Positions 1-6,965 are shown, counted from the stretch's first letter. The stretch is 13,574 nucleotides of DNA from JAFALX01 sp050734185 (GCA_050734185.1 JBOHUE010000176.1:1-13574), one strand, 5' to 3'. The notes: generated by a model from the sequence alone, not told the origin. Made by a program: numbers and translations.

Positions 1-161
1 GGGGCCACTTCGACCCAGCGCATTCCGGGTCCGAACGACGCGTCGCGGCGGATCTCCATCCCGAGGGTGTTGCAGTAGAAGTCGAGGCAGGCGGTGTGGT
101 CGTCGACGGGGACTGCCACGTTGAGGACGCCGGTCACGCGTGTCGCGGTCTGCTCGGTCAT
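1..161 (-). CDS. VOC family (glyoxalase/bleomycin-resistance fold) protein, N-terminal part only
   Basis: Only the first 53 codons lie in the window; the gene runs off the left edge. The protein begins MTEQTATRVTGVLNVAVPVD and continues with an FYCNTLGMEI-like segment and a GMRWVEV strand. This is the usual first beta-alpha-beta-beta half of a vicinal oxygen chelate domain (the 'D...a..FY...LG' pattern). VOC proteins include glyoxalases, dioxygenases and antibiotic-binding proteins; the substrate cannot be told from this fragment. The ATG start is supported by AAGGAGA (minus strand) six bases upstream. The gene is divergent from the ECF sigma factor at 321, and the 159-bp gap carries an ECF-like promoter motif facing this gene. 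The second half of the domain, with the remaining metal ligands, is not visible. The family call is fairly secure, the function is not. Confidence 0.8.
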   Translation of the reverse strand, partial: MTEQTATRVTGVLNVAVPVDDHTACLDFYCNTLGMEIRRDASFGPGMRWVEVA

Positions 162-219
162 TGCGGTCTCCTTGTGCTCGTCCTGGGCACCTGTTATCGC
201 GGTCATTCGCGACGGCGAG

Positions 220-245
220 GACGCCGCCGCCTGCGAGATGTGACG
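220..245 (-). promoter_or_regulatory. Candidate ECF41-like promoter for the VOC gene
   Basis: The minus strand reads CGTCACA (245-239), a 15-base spacer, then CGTC (223-220). From memory of the ECF41 literature, promoters of SnoaL-domain ECF sigma factors have a TGTCACA -35 element and a CGTC -10 element about 15-16 bases apart, so this matches at 10 of 11 positions. It points at the VOC gene and would give a leader of about 50 bases. The sigma gene next door is a SnoaL-domain ECF factor, so this may be its own target. The match is inferred by eye only. Confidence 0.45.
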
Positions 246-258
246 ACGTCGCGCGGCC

Positions 259-289
259 GAAATCATCGGCGACGGGGGGCGATGATTTC
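259..289. promoter_or_regulatory. Perfect 10-bp inverted repeat, candidate operator between divergent genes
   Basis: GAAATCATCG at 259-268 is repeated as its exact reverse complement, CGATGATTTC, at 280-289, with an 11-bp spacer. The arm centres are 21 bp apart, two helical turns, as expected for a dimeric DNA-binding protein. The arms are AT-richer than the surrounding DNA. The repeat lies about 14 bp upstream of the candidate promoter of the VOC gene and ends 31 bp before the sigma factor start, so it could serve either gene. The regulator is unknown. Confidence 0.5.
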
Positions 290-320
290 CCCCGTGGCCG
301 GGAGTCACCACTGACGTAGG

Positions 321-1316
321 ATGACGCCCGTGCAGCAGACGGAAGCGCCCGCGCGGCTGCCCGCGGAGGCGCTCGACGACCACCGCCGGAACCTCACCGG
401 CTACTGCTATCGCATGCTCGGTTCGCCGTTCGAGGCGGAGGACGCGGTGCAGGAGACGATGCTCCGCGCCTGGCGCGCACTGGACACGTTCGACAACCGG
501 TCGTCGCTGAACACGTGGCTGCATCGCATCGCCACCAACGTGTGCCTCGACGTGCTGAAGAGCCGCAAGCGGCGTGCAACTCCGATGGACCTCGGTCCTG
601 CGCAGGAGCCGCTGCTCACGAACCTCAACACGCGGTCCGAGGTCACGTGGATCGAGCCGATCCCTGGGACAGTGATCGATGGCGAGACCGACCCGGCCGA
701 CGTGGCCGTCTCCCGCGAAACGGTGAAGCTCGCCTTCATCGCCGCCCTCCAGCATCTCCCCGCACGGCAGCGCGCCGTCCTGATTCTCTGCGAGGTTCTC
801 CGCTGGCAGGCGACCGAGGTCGCAGAGCTGCTCGACACCAGCGTCGCGTCGGTCAACAGCGCCCTGCAGCGGGCGCGGGCCAAGCTCACCTCCAGCGGCG
901 CCACCGCAGACACGGCATCGCTGCCGCTCGACGCCGAGCACGAGGCGCTGCTGCGGCGTTACGTCGATGCATTCCAGCGCTACGACCTCGACGCCCTCAC
1001 CGCGGTCATCCGCAGCGATGCCAGCCAGTCGATGCCCCCGTACGACATGTGGCTCGAGGGCCGCGACGCCATCCTCACGTGGTTCTTCGGCCCCGGCCTC
1101 GGCTGCAGCGGGTCGCGCCTGCTGCCGACCGTTGCAGCAAACGGGTCGATCGCGTTCGGGCAGTACAAGCCCAGTGCCTCTGGCGGTTACGAGCCATGGG
1201 CACTGCAGGTCGTCGAGATCGGCGATGGCGGTGTCGCGGAGCTCACCTTCTTCCTCGACACCGAGCGCTTCTTCCCGCTCTTCAACCTGCCCGAGTCACT
1301 GCCGGCCGCCTCGTAG
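321..1316 (+). CDS. ECF sigma factor with C-terminal SnoaL-like domain (SigG/ECF41-like)
   Basis: A 331-residue extracytoplasmic-function sigma factor. Sigma region 2 spans about residues 20-85 (GYCYRMLGSPFEAEDAVQET, then WLHRIATNVCLDVLKSRKRR). Region 4 spans about 132-186 (LPARQRAVLILCEVLRWQATEVAELL, SVNSALQRAR). Residues from about 204 form an NTF2/SnoaL-like domain (RYVDAFQRYDLDAL, MPPYDMWLEGRDAI, FFLD near the end). The MDLGP linker and overall plan match the SigG-like TIGR02960-type group. In related ECF41 factors the SnoaL domain replaces a separate anti-sigma factor and tunes activity, and no anti-sigma gene is next to it here. The ATG start follows a weak GTAGG. The gene is divergent from a VOC gene, and its 3' end overlaps the convergent regulator gene by 21 bp. 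Family call is strong; the signal sensed is unknown. Confidence 0.93.
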   Translation: MTPVQQTEAPARLPAEALDDHRRNLTGYCYRMLGSPFEAEDAVQETMLRAWRALDTFDNRSSLNTWLHRIATNVCLDVLKSRKRRATPMDLGPAQEPLLTNLNTRSEVTWIEPIPGTVIDGETDPADVAVSRETVKLAFIAALQHLPARQRAVLILCEVLRWQATEVAELLDTSVASVNSALQRARAKLTSSGATADTASLPLDAEHEALLRRYVDAFQRYDLDALTAVIRSDASQSMPPYDMWLEGRDAILTWFFGPGLGCSGSRLLPTVAANGSIAFGQYKPSASGGYEPWALQVVEIGDGGVAELTFFLDTERFFPLFNLPESLPAAS

Positions 1317-3659
1317 CGGCTGTGCGCCGCCGGCGACTCCGGCGAGCGCTACGGCGACGGCGGCGTCGGTGTCCAGGGCGCGCCCGCCCTCCCACGACCG
1401 GTCCCAGCGGATTGCATCGATGTCGTTCTGCGCAGCCGCGAGCAACCGCTCCGGGATCGCGACGTCGAAGGGGCCAAACCGCGCGGCGATCGTCTCCCGC
1501 ACAGCTGCCGCCGCACCTGCAAGGGTGGCGGCGCGATCCGGATCCGATCGAGCCGCCGACACGGCAGCGAGCGTGAGCAGCCCGTCGCCGATCCCCTGCG
1601 GTTCGCCCTGCGCAGCCGCCGCGGCGAGCGCCTCACGGGCCAGACGATCGGCCGCGTCGATGTCGCCGCGTTGCAGCGCCACATGCCCCAGCGTGTTGTT
1701 GCACCGCGCCGCGAACACCTCGTCGCCAAGCTGTGTGTACACGCGGAGCCCCTCGAGCAGCGAGGCCTCCGCGGCGTCGACGGCGTCGGTGTGGAGCAGG
1801 GCGGTGCCGAAATTGAGGTACGAGGTACCGAGCGGCCAGCTGACGCCAAGACGGCGGCATATATCCACCGCTTCGCGGAAGGGTTCCACCGCCTCCGCGT
1901 AGTCACCACGAACCATCGACACCATCCCCCTGACGGTGAGCGCGTTGCGCATGTCCATGGGTTCATGGGTCTGCCGCGCGAGCTCGAGCACCTCGCCGGC
2001 GAGAGCCTCCATGCGGACGTGATCGCCCTGATGAAAGGCCAGAGCGCCTAAAGCCCATAGCGCTCGGGCACGCAGCGAGATGGGCACGGGCGCGGACAGC
2101 GCGAGCGCTGCGTCCAGCCAGCGCCGCCCCTCGGCGAACTCGCCGCGATGCCGCCAGTACCGCCAGAGCGCGACCGTGTAGCGCAGCGCGAAGACCGCCT
2201 CGTCATGCTCGAGCGCCCATTGCATCCCGGCTCGGAGGTTGCCGCGCTCGACGCGGAGCCGGTGGAACCACTCCGCGTGGCCGAGCCGCACGAGCTTGGG
2301 CTCTGTGTCCTCGGCCAGCTCGAGGTAATGCAGCGCGTGACGCCGGCCGAAGTCCTCGGTTTCGTCGCTGGCGGCCAGGCGAAGCGCCGCGTAGTCGCGG
2401 ATGACGTCGAGCATCTCGAACCGCGCGTCGCGAGCGGTGCTGTCGAGCTGGGCGAGGTTCTGATCAACGAGCGCGCTCACGCCAACCAGCGGCCTGCCGA
2501 TCTCCGACTCGGGTCCACACACGGCAGCGATGTCCTCGAGCGTCCAGCCCCGGGCGAACACCGCCAGACGGCGGAACAGCGTCTGCGCGTGCGCGTCGAG
2601 CAGATCGTGACTCCAGGCGACGGTGTCGCTGATGGTGCGTTGGCGGGCCGGGAGATCGACGGCGCCGCCGACCAGGAGATCGAGCCTCTGCTCGAGCTGA
2701 TCACGCACGGCTGCAAGGGGCAGATGCCTGACTCGAGCGGCAGCGAGCTCGATGGCGAGCGGCAGGCCGTCGAGCTTGCGGCAGATGTCGATGACGAGTA
2801 GCGCGCTGTCGCCATCCAGTTGGAGCTGCGGCCGCACTGCGAGGGCGCCCTTCCAGAAGAGCTCCGTCGCCGGCCATCGCCCGATCGCGGCAATGGGATC
2901 GTCACCGACGTCGGTGGCGCCGCCCGGCGACGCCAGCGGAGGAACCGGAAATTCGTGCTCGCCGCGCAACCGCAGCGCGCTGCGGCTGGTGACAAGGAAC
3001 GTGGCGTTCGGACACCCGCGGACCAGCGTGTGAACGAGTGGGACAGCGGCCGTCAGGTGCTCGAAGGTGTCGAGCACCATGAGCACCCGCCGCGCGCCGA
3101 TGCGGCTGATCAGCACCTCGTCGAGAGCGGGGCCGGACTCGACGGCGCCGACGGCCTTGGCCAGCTCGGGGGCGACGAGCGACGGATCGTGGACCTCCCC
3201 GAGCGCCACGAAGAACACGGCGTCTCGCCACGAGTCGGCGAGAGCACGAGCGGCCTCCACCGCGAGTCGCGTCTTGCCGATCCCACCCGGCCCGGTGAGC
3301 GTCAGCAGTCGTACGTCGCCGGCGAGCAGCGTGGACGTGATGGCGTCCAGCTCCCCGGATCGACCCAGAAGCGGCGTCGGGATCGACGGCAGACCCGTGC
3401 CCGGCGCGGCGGCGAGCGGCCTGCTGTCAGTAGCGCGCGCCACTGCCTCGAAGCTCGGCCACTGAGCGTCGCTGAGCCCGAGCCCGGACGCAAGGCGCCG
3501 GGCCGTGTCGTGATGCACAGCCGAGCGCAGGCCGCGCTCCGTGTCGCTGACGGTGCGAGCGCTGATGCCCGCTCGCTCGGCGAGCTCCTCCTGGGTCAGC
3601 CCCGCAGCGAGACGCAGGCGTTTCAGCGTGGGACCGAGTGTTCGGTCAGGATCGCTCAA
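1296..3659 (-). CDS. XRE-type HTH / NB-ARC ATPase / TPR transcriptional regulator
   Basis: A 787-residue STAND-type regulator. Residues about 10-65 are an XRE helix-turn-helix (LKRLRLAAGLTQEELAERAG, ARTVSDTERG). Residues about 95-330 are an NB-ARC-like NTPase with Walker A GPGGIGKT (123-130), Walker B VLMVLDTFEH (192-201; many relatives have DNFEH) and the SRSALRL sensor region. A winged-helix-like stretch and TPR-like helical repeats fill the rest (for example RYWRHRGEFAEGRRWLDAAL, then GDYAEAVEPFREAVDICRRL). Such proteins usually switch on transcription when ATP and a ligand or partner bind. The start is TTG at 3659: an in-frame stop lies 9 bases upstream (3669-3671) and no ATG fits. It is divergent from the SnoaL-NmrA pair, which it may control (inferred from position). 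Its end overlaps the sigma factor gene tail to tail. Confidence 0.9.
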   Translation of the reverse strand: MSDPDRTLGPTLKRLRLAAGLTQEELAERAGISARTVSDTERGLRSAVHHDTARRLASGLGLSDAQWPSFEAVARATDSRPLAAAPGTGLPSIPTPLLGRSGELDAITSTLLAGDVRLLTLTGPGGIGKTRLAVEAARALADSWRDAVFFVALGEVHDPSLVAPELAKAVGAVESGPALDEVLISRIGARRVLMVLDTFEHLTAAVPLVHTLVRGCPNATFLVTSRSALRLRGEHEFPVPPLASPGGATDVGDDPIAAIGRWPATELFWKGALAVRPQLQLDGDSALLVIDICRKLDGLPLAIELAAARVRHLPLAAVRDQLEQRLDLLVGGAVDLPARQRTISDTVAWSHDLLDAHAQTLFRRLAVFARGWTLEDIAAVCGPESEIGRPLVGVSALVDQNLAQLDSTARDARFEMLDVIRDYAALRLAASDETEDFGRRHALHYLELAEDTEPKLVRLGHAEWFHRLRVERGNLRAGMQWALEHDEAVFALRYTVALWRYWRHRGEFAEGRRWLDAALALSAPVPISLRARALWALGALAFHQGDHVRMEALAGEVLELARQTHEPMDMRNALTVRGMVSMVRGDYAEAVEPFREAVDICRRLGVSWPLGTSYLNFGTALLHTDAVDAAEASLLEGLRVYTQLGDEVFAARCNNTLGHVALQRGDIDAADRLAREALAAAAAQGEPQGIGDGLLTLAAVSAARSDPDRAATLAGAAAAVRETIAARFGPFDVAIPERLLAAAQNDIDAIRWDRSWEGGRALDTDAAVAVALAGVAGGAQPLRGGRQ

Positions 3660-3666
3660 TGCGGTG

Positions 3667-3681
3667 ACTCAAATGGTGAGT
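3667..3681. promoter_or_regulatory. Small inverted repeat, possible operator of the XRE regulator
   Basis: ACTCA (3667-3671), a 5-bp gap, then TGAGT (3677-3681) form a 15-bp 5-5-5 inverted repeat. It lies just upstream of the regulator's TTG start and in the region shared with the divergent SnoaL gene. A dyad of this size suits an XRE dimer and autoregulation, but five-base arms occur by chance fairly often. Confidence 0.25.
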
Positions 3682-3731
3682 GAGTTTCATGGTGCCGGCG
3701 GCCGGCGGGCAGCATGATCCTCCACCGAAGG

Positions 3732-3748
3732 GGGCGGCAGCACCGCCC
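3732..3748 (+). promoter_or_regulatory. GC hairpin in the leader of the SnoaL-NmrA pair
   Basis: GGGCGG (3732-3737), loop CAGCA, CCGCCC (3743-3748) make a 6-bp all-GC stem. It sits 22 bases before the ATG at 3771 and is followed by an AT-rich AATAAATCAA stretch and then the Shine-Dalgarno sequence. No T-run follows, so it is more likely an mRNA 5' structure than a terminator. A role is not established. Confidence 0.3.
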
Positions 3749-3770
3749 AATAAATCAAGGGAGAAAACAG

Positions 3771-4217
3771 ATGGCAGTTGAAGAGAGCACGATCACGCAG
3801 ACGATCCGGCGCCTCTATCAGGAGGGGCTCAACGAGGGCAGGCTGGAGGTGCTCGACGAGCTGGTGACACCGGACCATGTCGAGCACAACCCCTTTCCCC
3901 AGCAGGGCCAGGGTGTCGAGGGACTCAAGCAGCGGGCAAGCATGGTGCGCGCCGCGTTCAACCCGACATTCACGCTCGACCATGTGATCGAGGACGGCGA
4001 CAAGGTCGCGGTCATGTGGACCAACCATGGCAAGCACGTCGGCACATGGTTCGGTTTCGCACCGACCGGCAAGGACGTGGTCACTCACGGCGTGGACGTC
4101 TTCCGGATTCGCGACGGGCGACTCGCGGAGCACTGGGACGTCGTTGACGTTTCCGACTTCTACGCAAGCGTCGGCTTGATCCCGGCGCGGCCCGCCGCGC
4201 CGCAGCGGGCGCAATGA
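3771..4217 (+). CDS. SnoaL-like ester cyclase / NTF2-fold protein
   Basis: A 148-residue single-domain protein of the SnoaL-like polyketide cyclase / ester cyclase group. Visible features are an N-terminal helix (ITQTIRRLYQEGLNEGRLEV), the LVTPDHVEHNPF strand with its paired acidic and histidine residues, FTLDHVIEDGDKVAVMWT, a GTWFGFAPTGKDV segment and the closing DVFRIRDGRLAEHWDVVDV, which is highly typical of the family. Length is normal. The ATG at 3771 is preferred to an upstream in-frame ATG at 3714 because AAGGGAG precedes it and the homologous part begins after it. Its TGA overlaps the ATG of the NmrA-like gene (ATGA), so the two are translationally coupled. The substrate is unknown; many such proteins in regulatory neighbourhoods are not polyketide cyclases. 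Confidence 0.88.
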   Translation: MAVEESTITQTIRRLYQEGLNEGRLEVLDELVTPDHVEHNPFPQQGQGVEGLKQRASMVRAAFNPTFTLDHVIEDGDKVAVMWTNHGKHVGTWFGFAPTGKDVVTHGVDVFRIRDGRLAEHWDVVDVSDFYASVGLIPARPAAPQRAQ

Positions 4218-5137
4218 TCCTCGTGGCGGGCGGCACCGGCCGCCTCGGGAGCGCCGTCGTCGACCTGCTCGTGGCGCGAGGCCTGCCGGTGCGAGTGTTG
4301 ACCCGCGACCGCTCTCGAGTTCGCTCCCGCGTCGGAGCGCAGGTCGAGATCGTGGAGGGCGACGTGCGCGACGTCGCGGCGGTGAAGCGTGCCGTTGAGG
4401 GATCCGACACGGTGGTATCGGCGATTCAGGGATTCGCCGGCTCCAAGGGTGTCAATCCCGCGAGCGTCGATCGTGACGGCAACTGCAACCTCATCCACGC
4501 CGCCGCCGCAGCGAAGGTCGAACACTTCGTGCTGACCTCGGTGAAGGACGCGGGCCCGACGAACTCCGTCGAGCTCATGCGCATGAAGTACGCGGCCGAG
4601 CAGGCGTTGCGGGCGAGCGGTATGCCCTGGACGATCATCCGCCCCTGCGTCTACATGGAGACGTGGTGCGAGGTGCTCGGCCGGCCACTGCTCGACAAGG
4701 GCAGGACGAAGGTCTTCGGCAACGGTCGCAACCCGATCAACTGGGTGTCGATGTTCGATGTCGCGCGCATCATCGAGCTCGCGATCGTCGAATCAGCGGG
4801 GCGTGGTGAGGTGATCGATGTCGGTGGCCCGGAAGACCTCAGCATGCTTCAGTTCGTCGCCGAGTTCCAGCGGGGCGCAGGAGTCAGCGGAAAGGTGGGT
4901 CGGATCCCGCCGCTCGCGATGCGCGTGTCGGGCGTCGTCATGAGAGTGGCGAACCCGGCCATGGCGCGGCAGATCCGCGCCGGGATCGCGATGGACCGAG
5001 AGCCGATGGCCTTCGACGCATCCGCGGCGCGCGAACGCTACCCGTCGGTTCCGAGCACCCACCTCATCGACGTGGTGCGGCGCGATTTCGCGAACGTGCG
5101 GGGCACCGACGGTGCTCCGCGCCCCGCGACCCGGTAG
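4214..5137 (+). CDS. NmrA-like NAD(P)-binding atypical SDR
   Basis: A 307-residue Rossmann-fold protein. The N-terminus (MILVAGGTGRLGSAVVDLL) has the GxxGxxG dinucleotide loop. VRVLTRDRSR carries basic residues that favour NADP(H). EIVEGDVRD, SDTVVSAIQG and FVLTSVKDAG are the following strands. MRMKYAAEQALRASGMPWTIIRPCVYMETW matches the NmrA / NAD(P)H-binding family, where the classical YxxxK tyrosine is replaced (here MRMKY). Family members act as redox-sensing regulators or reductases of quinone or aldehyde substrates. The start is coupled to the SnoaL gene by a 4-bp overlap, so the two products probably work together. The gene is convergent with the STAS gene, with a hairpin between them. 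The specific reaction is not predictable. Confidence 0.88.
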   Translation: MILVAGGTGRLGSAVVDLLVARGLPVRVLTRDRSRVRSRVGAQVEIVEGDVRDVAAVKRAVEGSDTVVSAIQGFAGSKGVNPASVDRDGNCNLIHAAAAAKVEHFVLTSVKDAGPTNSVELMRMKYAAEQALRASGMPWTIIRPCVYMETWCEVLGRPLLDKGRTKVFGNGRNPINWVSMFDVARIIELAIVESAGRGEVIDVGGPEDLSMLQFVAEFQRGAGVSGKVGRIPPLAMRVSGVVMRVANPAMARQIRAGIAMDREPMAFDASAARERYPSVPSTHLIDVVRRDFANVRGTDGAPRPATR

Positions 5138-5142
5138 CCGGG

Positions 5143-5169
5143 ACGCCGCCGTCTCGTGCGCGGCGGTGT
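5143..5169. terminator. Hairpin between the convergent NmrA and STAS genes
   Basis: ACGCCGCCG (5143-5151) pairs with CGGCGGTGT (5161-5169): nine pairs, one of them a G-T wobble, around a 9-base loop. It fills the 38-bp gap between two convergent stop codons, where a shared terminator is expected. There is no T-run on either side, which is common for high-GC terminators but lowers certainty. Confidence 0.45.
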
Positions 5170-5175
5170 GACCAC

Positions 5176-5478
5176 TCAGGCGTCGATGAGCACGTCCTCG
5201 AGGCCCATCAGCTCGACGAGATTGCGGAGCGTCTCCGACGCGCCCAGGAGGCGGACACTGCAGCCGCGACGCTGCGCCGCCAGTTGCAACTGTGCGATGG
5301 CATCGACCGTGGCCGCGTCGGGCTCGACGCTGCGGACGTCGCAGTGCACGATCGCCGCCGGCCCGCAGCCATGCAGCAGCGCGCAGACACGGTCGCAGAG
5401 CCCGGGCAGGTCGGCGCGCGCGATCGGCCCGTGGATGGCCATCACCATCGCCGGGCGTGCATCGCGGTCAGCCGCCAC
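5176..5478 (-). CDS. STAS domain protein (MlaB-like / anti-sigma antagonist fold)
   Basis: A 100-residue protein that is essentially one STAS domain: MVMAIHGPIARADLPGLCDRV (first strand and helix), GPAAIVHCDVRSVEPDAATVDAIAQLQLAAQRRG, CSVRLLGASETLRNLVELMGLEDVL. SpoIIAA-type antagonists are phosphorylated on a Ser after a conserved Asp; here that region reads PDAATVDA with no serine, so this looks like the MlaB-like branch rather than a classical phospho-switch. The GTG start at 5478 is chosen because AGGAGG (minus strand, 5491-5486) lies seven bases upstream; a longer in-frame TTG start at 5586 would add a low-quality extension. It is divergent from the PhnB-like VOC gene. The partner protein is not in the window. 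Confidence 0.82.
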   Translation of the reverse strand: MAADRDARPAMVMAIHGPIARADLPGLCDRVCALLHGCGPAAIVHCDVRSVEPDAATVDAIAQLQLAAQRRGCSVRLLGASETLRNLVELMGLEDVLIDA

Positions 5479-5535
5479 GCATTGGCCTCCTGGGTCGCAG
5501 TCGTACACAAGGTCAGACCGTCGCAACGGTGCGGA

Positions 5536-5563
5536 CTCATCGGAGGCGCGCCGGACCGATGAG
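5536..5563. promoter_or_regulatory. Perfect 8-bp inverted repeat, candidate operator between STAS and VOC genes
   Basis: CTCATCGG (5536-5543) and CCGATGAG (5556-5563) are exact reverse complements with a 12-bp spacer containing GGCGCGCC. Arm centres are 20 bp apart, about two helical turns. The repeat lies in the 179-bp gap between divergent starts at 5478 and 5658. Its arms contain TCATCG/CGATGA, the same hexamer pair as the repeat at 259-289, although the spacing differs. Confidence 0.4.
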
Positions 5564-5657
5564 ATCGTGGCGGGCGCGCCGTCCAACGTTCAGACTGGAC
5601 GTGGCCGCCATGCAAGCGGCCGGAGATGCAACGCACGGGTCACAGGGAGGATCTGCC

Positions 5658-6080
5658 ATGAGCACGCAGCTCAATCCGTACCTCAACTTCAGGGGCAACG
5701 CGCGCGAGGCCGCAGAGTTCTATCAGTCGGTGTTCGGCGGCGAGCTTCACATCAACACGTTCAAGGAGTTCGGCGGCGCGCAATCGCCTGACGAGGAGAA
5801 CCTCGTCATGCACTCGCAGCTCGAGACGCCCGACGGCTTCACGCTGATGGCGGCCGACGTCCCGACGCGCATGGAGTACAAGCCGGGCAACAACTTCAGC
5901 ATGTCGCTGAGCGGCGAGAACGAAGGCCAGCTGCGCGGCTGGTACGACAAGCTCGCGGACGGCGGCATGGTGACGATGCCGATGGAGAAAGCCACCTGGG
6001 GAGACATCTTCGGCATGTGCGTCGACCGCTTCGGAGTCAGCTGGCTGGTCAACGTCAACGCGGCTGCGCCCGTCGGCTGA
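5658..6080 (+). CDS. PhnB-like VOC family protein
   Basis: A 140-residue protein of the PhnB / '3-demethylubiquinone-9 3-methyltransferase-like' VOC group. It opens with LNPYLNFRGNAREAAEFYQSVFGG, the family signature. It continues with VMHSQLETPDGFTLMAADVP, a central NFSMSLSGENEGQLRGWYDKLADGG, and the end signature KATWGDIFGMCVDRFGVSWLVNV. Two beta-alpha-beta-beta-beta modules fit the full length. The ATG at 5658 is preferred because AGGGAGG (5644-5650) lies seven bases upstream; the frame stays open far upstream but that part has no homology-like content. The name in databases refers to remote methyltransferase similarity; no methyltransferase activity should be assumed. The gene is divergent from STAS and convergent with the BrkB-like gene. 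Confidence 0.9.
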   Translation: MSTQLNPYLNFRGNAREAAEFYQSVFGGELHINTFKEFGGAQSPDEENLVMHSQLETPDGFTLMAADVPTRMEYKPGNNFSMSLSGENEGQLRGWYDKLADGGMVTMPMEKATWGDIFGMCVDRFGVSWLVNVNAAAPVG

Positions 6081-6098
6081 GGCCGCCTCATTGGGCGC
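6066..6098. terminator. Possible stem-loop at convergent gene ends
   Basis: GCGCCC (6066-6071) pairs with GGGCGC (6093-6098), and a nested CGGC-TGAG-GCCG hairpin lies inside at 6074-6085. The structure spans both stop codons of the convergent VOC and BrkB-like genes, which are only 7 bp apart. No T-run is present, so the terminator role rests on position and structure alone. Confidence 0.3.
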
Positions 6099-6891
6099 GG
6101 ACAGCGGCGGTGGAGGAGCCGCCGCCGCTCTCCGCATTCACCGCACCACCGAACATGACGATCTGCGCCACCCAGAGCGCGAACGTCAGCAGCAGGAAGA
6201 ACAGCGCGAACGTGGTCCCGTAGGTGGTGAAGCCGTGCTGCAGCGAGAAGTACAGCGGGAACAGGAGCGTGAACGCTTCGAACAGAACGGCCGCGGTGAT
6301 CGTTCCGGGCAGCACGTCGCGCAGCCTGATGCGACGCGCCGGCACGATGACGAAGATCGCGGCGAAGAGCAGCAGTCCGTCGACGACACCGAAGGTCGCC
6401 TGGATGATCGTCGCCGCGGCACCGCTGTGCACGAACGACGGCACGTTCGGGAGGTGCGTCACGAGCGACAGTAGGCTCGCGCTACCGATGTTGAGCGCAA
6501 CGAGGACGGTGAATACCACGATCATCAACACGCCCATCAGCTTCTGACGCACGAAGCTGCGGCGCTTGCCGGGAACGAGCGCGTCGAGCCCCTGCTCCAG
6601 CGCCCCGAACAGCGACGTGCCGGTCCAGAGGAGACCGACGATGCTGAGCGCCAGCAGCGGTCCAGCCGCCTTGTGGAAGCTGTGCAGCGCGTTGACGATC
6701 TCTGCGCCCTGGTCGCCCGGAATCACAGACTGGATGTTTTGGTCGATGCTGGAGCCAACTTGCGCACCGCCGAAGACCGCCGTGAGGATCGTCGTGATGA
6801 GCAGGATGATGGGAAAGAACGCGAACAGCGTGTTCCACGCGATGTTGATCGCGTTGGTGCCGCCGTTGGCCGCCGCGTAGCGCTTGACCAC
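6088..6891 (-). CDS. YihY/virulence factor BrkB family membrane protein
   Basis: At least 267 residues with about six hydrophobic segments, near residues 15-42, 75-97, 113-140, 160-183, 194-215 and 222-250. The N-terminal block (AINIAWNTLFAFFPIILLI) and the last helix ending in ALWVAQIVMFGGAVNAE correspond to the conserved first and last helices of the YihY/BrkB family, whose transported or bound partner is not known. The start is uncertain: GTG at 6891 is the only ATG/GTG/TTG choice near the first helix and has no clear ribosome site. The frame stays open upstream across 6966, and the upstream codons (RRRLLSRLGRLFVVRV) look like a natural cationic lead-in for the first helix. The gap to the last ATPase gene is about 74 bp on the same strand, so read-through from that operon is likely. 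Confidence 0.85.
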   Translation of the reverse strand: MVKRYAAANGGTNAINIAWNTLFAFFPIILLITTILTAVFGGAQVGSSIDQNIQSVIPGDQGAEIVNALHSFHKAAGPLLALSIVGLLWTGTSLFGALEQGLDALVPGKRRSFVRQKLMGVLMIVVFTVLVALNIGSASLLSLVTHLPNVPSFVHSGAAATIIQATFGVVDGLLLFAAIFVIVPARRIRLRDVLPGTITAAVLFEAFTLLFPLYFSLQHGFTTYGTTFALFFLLLTFALWVAQIVMFGGAVNAESGGGSSTAAVRAQ

Positions 6892-6965
6892 GCGAACGAC
6901 GAAGAGCCGGCCGAGACGGGAGAGAAGCCGCCGGCGGCCGGGGTGCGCCTCGCTCTGCTGCGCCG

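Noticed and set aside
515..1902. Long plus-strand frames overlapping the sigma factor and the end of the regulator gene
   Set aside because: Low-complexity Arg/Ala/Ser-rich translations without motifs; the overlapping frames carry clear sigma and TPR domains.
2820..3683. Plus-strand frame opposite the HTH and NB-ARC part of the regulator
   Set aside because: The minus strand has Walker A, Walker B and HTH motifs here; the plus frame has none.
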